This document shows positions 1 to 7,957 of a stretch of DNA of 64,000 bases, piece after piece. Origin of the DNA: Gilliamella apis (GTDB lineage: Bacteria > Pseudomonadota > Gammaproteobacteria > Enterobacterales > Orbaceae); the NCBI RefSeq assembly GCF_030758615.1, contig NZ_CP132381.1, positions 2,232,001 through 2,296,000 of the forward strand, written 5' to 3'. The stretch's first letter is position 1; each line of letters starts with the position of its first letter. The position numbers and the translations under genes were made by a program. The notes beneath the pieces are model-generated. The model was not told the DNA's origin. It saw nothing but the letters and a program-made list of their open reading frames with translations, and searched no databases.

Positions 1-359
1 CATTTTAGGATCGTTTGACTTAAATCAATTGCTTTTTGAGTGGACATTATTTTTTCTATATCAACTCCTATGCTTTCAACCTCATTTGAGTGTTTTATTG
101 TAACCACAGTTACAAAATTATTAGATTGAGATATTGAACCAGCTATGTTTTTAGGCCATAAAACGGCTCCGTTGGAACTTTTTAGTCTCCAGTAATATTC
201 TCCATCACGCAATAAGTTTTCTAATGCCGTAGCTGAACACATTCTACTAGCTAAGAACTCTATTTTTCTTCTTACTGGAAATTATTGAACATCTTTTTTT
301 AATTTTAATGGTAAATCATCAAAATTATTAATATTAAAATTATCTACTGAAAATGGCAA
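1..359 (-). pseudogene. EntD-type 4'-phosphopantetheinyl transferase, interrupted and cut by the window edge
   Basis: The reverse strand encodes a clear EntD-like protein: an LPFS start-like stretch, a basic RRKIEFLASR segment, LWPKNIAGSISQS (the WP..GSISHS motif) and SIGVDIEKI, whose aspartate and glutamate bind magnesium in this family. These enzymes attach the phosphopantetheine arm to carrier domains of siderophore synthetases. A TAA stop lies in frame at 282-284, just before the RRK segment, and there is no ATG between it and the preceding in-frame stop; the only start candidate is a TTG at 357-359. The rest of the gene lies beyond base 1. I read it as a decaying gene. A sequencing error at the stop, or translation starting inside the gene, are alternatives. 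Homology is secure; loss of function is less so. Confidence 0.65.
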
Positions 360-579
360 AAAGATTGCGAAATATTTTGAGATCCTATAATAAAATTTTT
401 GGTGATAGGTTTAAAATAGCCAAAAATACGTTTGTATTGTTCTTGATTAACTTTATATATGATATGTGTTATCCTTTAGTTAGTTTTAGTTAATCGAATT
501 ACGTATATATAGTCTTTACATATGGTTTATGTTACTGTTTTTGATGACAAGGATGTTTATTTAGCAAGGATAAAATATC

Positions 580-1398
580 ATGTTAGACAATGATTTGTTA
601 GTTAAAGTGCACCGACAAAATTTATCTACATTGCTTTTTATAAACAATATCACGACGGATTGGCATCGTCACCCTTCTCTTCAATTGACAATATCATTGC
701 ACAATATGTCTTTTGAACTAGAAACACCAGATGAAAAAAAAGATGTGTTTGGTTTTATTATTCAATCAAATGTTCCTCATAAACTGAGCGCACCAGATGT
801 CTGTTGTATTAATTTGCTTATTGACCCAGAAAATCCCTATTATCACTTATTATCGCATTTTACTGAAACTAATCCTGTTTATTTTCTAACTAAAGAAGAA
901 GCATTAAAAATTGCCAGTTATTTTATGAAATCTGTTACGATTAGCCAACCATTTGATCTTTATCACGTCTATAAGTTATTACGTGAGTCAGATCCTAATT
1001 GTTCATGTGATCAAGATAACCGCATTAATAAAGCAGTCTCCATTATTTCATCATTACCCATAAAGCAAATTTCATCGAGGGAAATCGCCGAAAAAATACA
1101 CCTTTCTGAAAGTCGCTTTCTTCATCTTTTTCGTTCTGAGTTGGGTATTAATTTCAGGGGTTATCTATTGTGGAAAAGATTACAGGATGTAATTGATACA
1201 CTCGACTCCCCTACAACACTGACAAAATTAGCCAATGATATGGGATTTTCTGATTCGGCTCATTTTAGCAGAACATGTTTATCTAGTTTGGGGCTGAGAC
1301 CATCACAACTGAAACGAGCTTTAATAATTGATAATAAAGACACTATATGCGGAAAACATTACTGTTTGTACAGCGTATTTCAGGCATTACATACCTAA
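580..1398 (+). CDS. AraC-family transcriptional regulator
   Basis: A 272-residue protein with an N-terminal cupin-like sensor part (WHRHP near residues 28-32, the usual first metal/ligand-pocket motif of this fold) and a C-terminal AraC/XylS DNA-binding region from about residue 148 to 248. The first helix-turn-helix reads SSREIAEKIHLSESRFLHLF and the second LTKLANDMGFSDSAHFSRTC, followed by the conserved GLRPSQLKR end. The start is an ATG with AAGGAT upstream. It diverges from the broken EntD-like gene, so it may once have controlled that locus in response to iron or siderophore, as PchR/YbtA-type AraC regulators do; this is inference from position only. The inducer cannot be read from the sequence. 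Confidence 0.85.
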   Translation: MLDNDLLVKVHRQNLSTLLFINNITTDWHRHPSLQLTISLHNMSFELETPDEKKDVFGFIIQSNVPHKLSAPDVCCINLLIDPENPYYHLLSHFTETNPVYFLTKEEALKIASYFMKSVTISQPFDLYHVYKLLRESDPNCSCDQDNRINKAVSIISSLPIKQISSREIAEKIHLSESRFLHLFRSELGINFRGYLLWKRLQDVIDTLDSPTTLTKLANDMGFSDSAHFSRTCLSSLGLRPSQLKRALIIDNKDTICGKHYCLYSVFQALHT

Positions 1399-2152
1399 AA
1401 TACACTGTATTATCGTTTATATACTACTAACTGAATATAAGATTCTTCATTTCAGAAATATTGACCAAAGATTGCATTTGATTAATCGCAATACCATTGA
1501 GCTGTATCAAGCGTTCGCAAGCACTTATACCTTGATGAATTAAGACTGAGTTAATACTTTCCAAATTAGATAAAATGACTAATTGCTCTTTTGAATCATT
1601 ATGTAAACAATTAACAATGCATCCGAATATGGAAAAAATACACTTGATAAATATTGAAGATAGTATGTTACATTTTCATATTGAGTACAAAACTAGAGGA
1701 ACACCTATTCCTCATACACATCGTTATTATGATAAAAAATTAAATTTAATCAATATACGTTTAACCGAGAATATAACTATATAAAAAATATATATTTGCA
1801 AGTATTCTATCTGGAATTTTTTGGTAAAGAAATAACTGATTTCAGGATAAGTCATTTTTATTGTAGTGTTAGTTATCTTTCTTCCCTGTAGTATCACTTC
1901 ATCATTTATTTGTAAAAATAATTGAGGAGTGTATACCATCAAATTAATATTTGGGGATTAATAAAGCACTCTCGTTTGGATGATTATGGATAAAGGAGTT
2001 AGCTATGCTTAAGGCTCATTCTAACTAACAAACTATTGCCTAAAGAGACATATTACTACAAAAGTATAACATCCTATTTAGGCATTAAAGTTCATGATGT
2101 ACTAGAAATAACAAAATAAATATAGATTTAATAGTACTGAAACAGTCTTTGA
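1399..2152. other. Gene-poor AT-rich stretch with one weak small ORF
   Basis: No recognisable gene. The best reading frame is 1575-1784 on the plus strand (69 codons, ends RLTENITI), without a convincing ribosome-binding site and without recognisable homology. At about 2024-2119 a run of codons ending HDVLEITK is open but has no ATG and looks like the tail of a decayed gene. The region separates the AraC regulator from the convergent SWIM operon and has the look of gene debris. Confidence 0.5.
1575..1784 (+). CDS. Small hypothetical ORF, weakly supported
   Basis: An ATG-initiated frame of 69 codons containing the stretch TPIPHTHRYYDKK. No good Shine-Dalgarno sequence precedes it, no signal peptide or membrane segment is visible, and I recognise no family. 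It could be an orphan gene or the fragment of a decayed one. Listed only because nothing else occupies the stretch. Confidence 0.2.
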   Translation: MTNCSFESLCKQLTMHPNMEKIHLINIEDSMLHFHIEYKTRGTPIPHTHRYYDKKLNLINIRLTENITI

Positions 2153-5100
2153 TTAAAGGTTAATATTTAAATCTTCTTGCAACTGTTTTGCTTTCGCAAC
2201 TGCTGTTGACTTTAATTTTGATGAAGCTATTTCGTGCAGACCTTCCCATTTAGCATCTTTGTTTGTTATGTAACCACGCAATGCAGCTTCTTTCAAATAA
2301 GCAGCATACTGTAACGATATATCTAAAATACGATTTGTCCAGACTGGTATTTTTTCCCCTCGACTAACAAGATTACCAACAAAACGAACACATTCAATTA
2401 AAATAGGCCAAAGTAGCGGTAAAAATTTAATTTCTTTTTCTAATGACCTAATAAGTTTTGCAGGACTTACAATGGGATTTTTTAAAAATAGTAAAATTGC
2501 TCTACGAACAGTTCCTTCATCAATACGACCCGTTAAAACATAATTTTCAGCAAAATAGGCACCCTCGCCATCTTGAGCAAGAAGCCCAATAACAACCATT
2601 AATAAAGTATTCGATAATGCGGGTATTTCTGTACTAGATAATGGTTCATATTTATTACTTAGCCAATTTAGAAATAATGAAACATTTGATAATGCTGGTA
2701 TTTTTGTACTAGACAATGGGCCATCTTCATTTTTTAACCAATTTCGATATTTGCTGACCAGTAAGGCTTTTTTATCATTATCCCAATGCAAATAAACACT
2801 TTTCTGGCTATCCGTTGTAAATTTAGGCTGTTCTATGGGGGCTGGATATGCTTGACATTGCCCTTCTTCTAAATCATAAAACCAATTTGTTTTTACTATA
2901 TGAAAAACTCGGTCATTAATATCTGGTAGTTTCAATGTAAAAATGAAAGCGGAATTAGATTTGCTTTGCTCAAATAAATCAATTGAGATAATAGCGCCAT
3001 CATCAAGTACCGGAATGTTTTTTTCTTTTTTAGGCCAAATTTTATCAAAATCAGTTACATTAACTTCATTAGATTTTTTTGATTTAACAGACTTAATGTC
3101 TGGTAATTGAGTAATAATATATTTTGCTACATTGATTACCCGTGAACTGCCTGTTTTTTCAGCTAAAGTTCTCAAACCTAAAAGATCCAGTTGATTTGGC
3201 GACGCAAGTCCATTGGTAACTGCAAACTGAACTTCGGGTAAAAATTCTGCTATAGCATTTACAATTTCATCAGTTCCCACTAGTAATCTCGGCGCTTTTA
3301 AAGAGGCTAAAATTAATTCGTCTAAAATTGGCCATACAACAGATAAAAGCCCTTGCTGAGCAATATTTGACAGCGTTGCAACTAAGCTAACTAATTTAGA
3401 AGGAGTGCTATTTATCCAGTCTAGTAAGAAAACATCAGCAATTCCTGGTATAAGCAAACCTCTTTCCCATGCCTCATTCACGGCTAAGGCTATATCAGCT
3501 ATAGCACGGGGTGATGCTGAACGCTGTGCAGCGAGAATATTCATTGCAACACCAGCAGTAAACGGTATTTGCCGTTTTGCAATTTGCCTAAAAATGAGGC
3601 CTTTGGCATGCTCCATTTCATTGAATGAGGAAACACTCAGTCGAATAGCCGCATCACCCCAGAGCGGAAACACAGAAAATGCACTAGTAGTCAAATCACG
3701 TAAAGAATCAAACCGTTTAGGAAAGTATTGTAATGATGGAGTGGTTGGAATTTTTATATCCCCAAAATATTCCTCATTATAATCTAATAAAACTTCTTTT
3801 ACAGGGCAATCAAGATAAGCTAAAACTATGTCACCAGCGTTAACAGGCATTTTTTTACCTGATTGTAAAATGACATCAACCTTTAACGTTTTTAATAAGT
3901 TTAAATTTTTACTACTTTGTGTTTTGGTATCCAAACGAGTTAAAGCTAAAAATATATCTGCTTCAAGTGCATGAATATTATTTTTCTGATATTTTTCTAG
4001 CCGTTTACAAAGATCATCAACTGTAATTGAAAGATCACTCTTACTGGGAGTTGATAAAATACAAGGTAATTGATCTAAATTTTTACAAACTACATAATTA
4101 CGAGCATGCAATACTTCATGTACCATATCTTTCTGATCAGCGCCCCAATAGCCTTCAGGTTCGATTCCTTTCACCCAACAAGCAATTAAATAAAATAGCA
4201 CATCAAAAGATATTGTTTTCAATCCAGCCAAACTTGTTTTAGCCGATTGAGGATCGGTATAAGCGATCTTATTTGCAACAGCTAAAAATCTTTCAGCAAC
4301 AGTATCACAAACAAACTCTCTTCGATTAACCAGTTCACTGGCAAGCTCTGTTAGTGCTTGAGGTGTAACTTCTCCCCAATCAAATTGAGGACATATCCAT
4401 AAAGATGGTGTTTTTTGCCAAAGATGTTTAATGTCCTGTGTATGACTTTCTTCAATTTGTGCATAATTGAGTTGCCAATGGTTAGCCAATTGACGAGCTA
4501 ACTTTGCAATAGATTTATCTTTATCGTCACACCATATCGCCAGCCATGGTGTGAGTTGCGCTACATCATTAGGGGCTACTCTTGTCATTGCTGTTTTTAA
4601 AACTAACTGTTTTGTTGATTTAACCTTTGCTGAAAATGAGGCTATCATTACCTCATTAAAAAGTTCATCATCAACATTCTCAATCAATATAGGCGCAATT
4701 TTTGCAATTACACTTGATTCACCTTTGGCAAGTAAAGGAATCAAAATTGCTGCTCTTTCATGTAACGTTGTAGTACTTATCCCCAACTCATCTATAGCAC
4801 TAACCCAAACCTTTCTATCCCCAGGTCGAATAGCATTATCTAACGCAAAAAAGATAAACTCTATTGCATCGTGTTTTGAGAGCCAACCTTGTTTAACACC
4901 TTCGATAAATACAGAAAAGAATGGTCCGGTTGCAGGTACATTGACGGCAATCCCTATTTTAATATGCTCAGAAAACCTGCGTTTTATTTGTTCTTGTGTT
5001 GGTAACTCTTGTGTCGATACTGCTCTAGAATAGTCTTCAGCAGGTAATCCCATGGACAAAGCAGCATAAACGGCCCAATCTTTCATATATTCGTAGCTTT

Positions 5101-5548
5101 CAGGAATAGCTAAATTTAACTGATCAACAAGTTGAACTGCAATATCACCAAATACACTTGAAGAGTGTTCAAATACTCTTCTTCTGGATACGCAAGCTTT
5201 GCTGATAAAGTTAGTCGCATACTTTTCACCCTTATCCTTAATAATAGGCAGTAATAATGGCCTATCAGCAAAATAAGCAAACTCTAGAGCACGGGTGATA
5301 GAAACTCCAATCCTAATAGCATACAATGTAATATGTTTGAGATTGCATTCAATATATCCTTCATTGGTGTAAGTACTGTTCGCTTCTCTTTTAATAAGAC
5401 GCTCCCAGTCTCCATTTTTTAGACCATTCAGCGCAATTTTTTGTTGTTCTTTTGTTCCTAGTGGTTGCTGTAATATGGTATCTATAGTTACTTTTTCCCA
5501 TCCCAAAGAGTTAAAAATAGCGACGGCTTCTTCAAGCTTAGAGTTCAT
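2153..5548 (-). CDS. Large alpha-helical protein partnered with SWIM protein (possibly DUF6493-like)
   Basis: An 1131-residue protein without signal peptide or membrane segments, made largely of short amphipathic helices in the style of HEAT/armadillo repeats. I see no catalytic motif (no Walker box, no HD, no nuclease signature). Its start overlaps the stop of the upstream SWIM-protein gene by 11 bases, so the two are co-translated. In several bacterial phyla, SWIM proteins are encoded beside long helical proteins of the DUF6493 kind together with a MoxR-type AAA ATPase and a von Willebrand A protein; in E. coli the comparable set is yehL-yehM-yehP-yehQ. Neither the ATPase nor the vWA partner is present here. 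The family name is from memory and tentative. The protein carries an internal 25-residue tandem duplication near residues 936-985. The cellular role is unknown. Confidence 0.7.
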   Translation of the reverse strand: MNSKLEEAVAIFNSLGWEKVTIDTILQQPLGTKEQQKIALNGLKNGDWERLIKREANSTYTNEGYIECNLKHITLYAIRIGVSITRALEFAYFADRPLLLPIIKDKGEKYATNFISKACVSRRRVFEHSSSVFGDIAVQLVDQLNLAIPESYEYMKDWAVYAALSMGLPAEDYSRAVSTQELPTQEQIKRRFSEHIKIGIAVNVPATGPFFSVFIEGVKQGWLSKHDAIEFIFFALDNAIRPGDRKVWVSAIDELGISTTTLHERAAILIPLLAKGESSVIAKIAPILIENVDDELFNEVMIASFSAKVKSTKQLVLKTAMTRVAPNDVAQLTPWLAIWCDDKDKSIAKLARQLANHWQLNYAQIEESHTQDIKHLWQKTPSLWICPQFDWGEVTPQALTELASELVNRREFVCDTVAERFLAVANKIAYTDPQSAKTSLAGLKTISFDVLFYLIACWVKGIEPEGYWGADQKDMVHEVLHARNYVVCKNLDQLPCILSTPSKSDLSITVDDLCKRLEKYQKNNIHALEADIFLALTRLDTKTQSSKNLNLLKTLKVDVILQSGKKMPVNAGDIVLAYLDCPVKEVLLDYNEEYFGDIKIPTTPSLQYFPKRFDSLRDLTTSAFSVFPLWGDAAIRLSVSSFNEMEHAKGLIFRQIAKRQIPFTAGVAMNILAAQRSASPRAIADIALAVNEAWERGLLIPGIADVFLLDWINSTPSKLVSLVATLSNIAQQGLLSVVWPILDELILASLKAPRLLVGTDEIVNAIAEFLPEVQFAVTNGLASPNQLDLLGLRTLAEKTGSSRVINVAKYIITQLPDIKSVKSKKSNEVNVTDFDKIWPKKEKNIPVLDDGAIISIDLFEQSKSNSAFIFTLKLPDINDRVFHIVKTNWFYDLEEGQCQAYPAPIEQPKFTTDSQKSVYLHWDNDKKALLVSKYRNWLKNEDGPLSSTKIPALSNVSLFLNWLSNKYEPLSSTEIPALSNTLLMVVIGLLAQDGEGAYFAENYVLTGRIDEGTVRRAILLFLKNPIVSPAKLIRSLEKEIKFLPLLWPILIECVRFVGNLVSRGEKIPVWTNRILDISLQYAAYLKEAALRGYITNKDAKWEGLHEIASSKLKSTAVAKAKQLQEDLNINL
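2594..2743 (-). repeat. Two imperfect tandem copies of a 75-bp unit inside the large helical protein
   Basis: Two adjacent 25-codon units (2669-2743, then 2594-2668) encode NWLKNEDGPLSSTKIPALSN and NWLSNKYEPLSSTEIPALSN, each followed by a short hydrophobic tail. The reading frame is preserved. The DNA copies have diverged by only a few bases, so the duplication looks fairly recent. It may lengthen a surface loop between helices. Confidence 0.85.
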
Positions 5549-6893
5549 AAATACCTTCCTTGATTTGTACAGCTAAAACGTGCTTACAGGGGCCTTTTTT
5601 CTGTTGATTTTTAAGATACCAACTACATGTACATTGAGGATTGCAATTCAATTGATTTGTTGGAATAGACACTCGATAACTATCATCTGTAGAATTGACT
5701 ATCCATGTCATCTCATCAATTTTTTCGATCCGATCAACTAATTTATGCGCACCAATAAGCCGTGGGTTATCTTTTAAAACTCGGTTCGGATCTTCTGGTA
5801 ACTCGCGATGAAAATAAGAACCTTCATATGCATCAAACCCAAGTTTTCCACAAACGGCAAGATAAGCAAGTGCCCGCTCAATGCGATAATCCTCTAATGC
5901 TGAAGCATTTGACAATTGTTCTTTATTAATAAGCGCATCAAACTGTAAAAGATCATTCACTATTTTTGAATCTTTTTGTTCTGCTGATGAAACTAAAGAG
6001 GTTAACAATACTCCTTCACCAGAATATCCTTGCCATGCTTCAGCTGTTAAGCTGAGTGTTAAACGAGCGCCCAAAAGGCTTACTTCAATCATGCATGGCC
6101 CCTGCTCGTTATTTTGCAAACAGTAAAAGGTTAAACTTATAATATTAGTTATTAGACGTTTAAGTGCATTAAGACGATGCAAGCCAGATATATAAACACT
6201 ATGCGTATCGCTTCTAGGCATTAATTTAATACCTGAACGCGATAGTACAAGCCAACCAGATTGATTTTTACTCGTTACATTAGGTAGAGTACTCACAAAC
6301 ATTTGTGCTTGAGGTCCTTTTATTGTAAAAACTGGCTTCATGTTTTTATGGATTTCAGCGATATTGCCTAAAGCTCTTATCCACCGATTAGGCATTTGAA
6401 CAGGCCGTTGTAAAATGATTTTATCTAACCCTTTGAGATGATTGCCTTTATCCTCTATATGCCGTGTTACTAACCCTTGATCACCTATATTTAAATGAAG
6501 TCTGTCTTTACTATTAACCTTAGCAAGAGCTTGTCTTAAACCAATACCAATATCAACATTAGTAGTACCTCGATAAATCTCTCCATCAAGGCCTTCTCTT
6601 AATAAATCTAAACGTGCATATACCCCATTACAGGCAGAAAAACACTCTGCTCTTACACGATCGCCTTGCGCTGAAAGTACCGGATCTTTTTGAAACTCAG
6701 GCTTATACTGGAAATAGTTCGTAGAAGTAATGTCTGCTAATACAAGCAATCCTCTTGCAATAATTTGAGGGTAAAGAGCAAAACCAGAAAAAAATACCGG
6801 ATGATTAACAATACCTGTTGGCGTCAATGCAGGAGAAAGCGCTAAAGCTAGTGCTCCATCAGTAAAATTTGATTGCTGAAAAAAAGCTCGCAC
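5538..6893 (-). CDS. SWIM zinc-finger protein
   Basis: A 451-residue protein ending in a SWIM-type zinc finger: Cys421-x-Cys423, then twelve residues, Cys436-x-His438 (CTCSW ... GPCKHVLA). SWIM domains are thought to mediate nucleic-acid or protein contacts. The preceding 400 residues have no motif that I recognise. It is the first gene of a leftward two-gene operon whose second gene overlaps it by 11 bases. In E. coli the SWIM protein YehQ sits beside a MoxR ATPase and a vWA protein, which suggests a chaperone-like or conflict-related assembly, but here only the SWIM and helical members are present. The ATG at 6891-6893 begins MRAFFQQSNF; a later start is not excluded. Confidence 0.8.
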   Translation of the reverse strand: MRAFFQQSNFTDGALALALSPALTPTGIVNHPVFFSGFALYPQIIARGLLVLADITSTNYFQYKPEFQKDPVLSAQGDRVRAECFSACNGVYARLDLLREGLDGEIYRGTTNVDIGIGLRQALAKVNSKDRLHLNIGDQGLVTRHIEDKGNHLKGLDKIILQRPVQMPNRWIRALGNIAEIHKNMKPVFTIKGPQAQMFVSTLPNVTSKNQSGWLVLSRSGIKLMPRSDTHSVYISGLHRLNALKRLITNIISLTFYCLQNNEQGPCMIEVSLLGARLTLSLTAEAWQGYSGEGVLLTSLVSSAEQKDSKIVNDLLQFDALINKEQLSNASALEDYRIERALAYLAVCGKLGFDAYEGSYFHRELPEDPNRVLKDNPRLIGAHKLVDRIEKIDEMTWIVNSTDDSYRVSIPTNQLNCNPQCTCSWYLKNQQKKGPCKHVLAVQIKEGIYEL

Positions 6894-7225
6894 GTTTTTT
6901 CCTAAATAAAAAAATTAAAACAAATACTACATATTATATCTGTTACGATTATATTGTTTATTAATAATTAGTTTATCAAAAAACACCAAAAAAGTGAGTT
7001 TTTTTAAAGGGAAACATTGCTTTTAGCATTTATTTATTAGAAGATTATTTATGTTCGGTTTTTTATGAAAAATATCTGTTTTTTACTCTTATCTGTCCAT
7101 TGTGTTGGCAATATTGAGCGCCAAACATTTCTACAATAACCAAATTGAAATGCAATAAACGGCGATCTTTACTGAAATGCATATTTAGATAATTTGTTGC
7201 ATATAAAAATATAGGAATATGACAC
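6894..7225. other. Divergent intergenic region
   Basis: 332 bases of AT-rich DNA between the divergent SWIM operon and the small exported protein. It should hold both promoters. I see no tRNA, strong hairpin or operator-like palindrome in it, and the reading frames on either strand look random. Confidence 0.5.
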
Positions 7226-7813
7226 ATGAAAGAACTATTAAAACAAATCACTATATTATCTTTGTTGTTTGCTGCTCCATTATTTGCCACCCCAAATACT
7301 GAAAATATATCCATATTTAAAAAACAGAAAGAAGTTTTAAATGATGGAATAGAATATTTAACTTACTCAGCAGATATTGATGATGGTCGCTTTGTATTTA
7401 TTATTAATAATTATTCTGATAAAAACGATTATTCCAGAGAAGCGGTCGCAAGATATATCATCGGTAACAATATTTATCGTGTAGTTTCGGTTGAGTTTTG
7501 TGTTGATGAATCAGATCTATGTGGTGAGTTATTTACATTGTTAACTACGGTAGAAAAATTTGCTGATACTTTTTATCGAGGTGAAGAGCCTACAGATTAC
7601 ATTTGGAAGATCACTTACGTTAAAAACGATAAATTAGTCACTATTGAAGAATTTGCTACAATACCTAAAGTAGGTGATTTGAATGATTTTGTTGGTAAAA
7701 TTCCTTCAGATGAAGAGGAAGATATGGACTCTTCTATAAAGTATAATGAACAAGATATTAATTATAAACCATACATTCTAGACTGGAGTTATGGACCTAA
7801 AGTCAAACCATAA
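7226..7813 (+). CDS. Small exported hypothetical protein
   Basis: A 195-residue protein with a good Sec signal peptide: MKELLKQ, a hydrophobic core ILSLLFAAPL, and a likely cleavage after LFA near residue 22. The mature part is acidic and polar, with two cysteines (FCVDESDLCG) that could pair in the periplasm. An AGGA box lies 8 bases before the ATG. I recognise no family. It stands alone, convergent with the siderophore receptor, sharing a palindromic terminator. A periplasmic or secreted location is likely; no function can be assigned. Confidence 0.7.
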   Translation: MKELLKQITILSLLFAAPLFATPNTENISIFKKQKEVLNDGIEYLTYSADIDDGRFVFIINNYSDKNDYSREAVARYIIGNNIYRVVSVEFCVDESDLCGELFTLLTTVEKFADTFYRGEEPTDYIWKITYVKNDKLVTIEEFATIPKVGDLNDFVGKIPSDEEEDMDSSIKYNEQDINYKPYILDWSYGPKVKP

Positions 7814-7912
7814 TATAGAAAGCTAATTTCATTTTAAACTGTTCAAATATAAACCAACAAGGATGAACTTTCTAACTGTCTTATTTTAATGATACCTTTT
7901 TAAATAGTATAA

Positions 7913-7938
7913 AAAATGCAAACAATTGTTTGCATTTT
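7913..7938. terminator. Bidirectional intrinsic terminator
   Basis: A perfect 26-base palindrome (AAAATGCAAACAA and its complement) lies between two convergent genes, with A-tracts and T-tracts on its flanks. It can serve as terminator for the small exported protein (plus) and for the siderophore receptor (minus). Confidence 0.8.
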
Positions 7939-7957
7939 ATTAGTTTAAAGTTGATAG

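Noticed and set aside
1328-1543. A 71-codon frame overlapping the end of the AraC gene
   Set aside because: Starts inside a real gene and has random composition.
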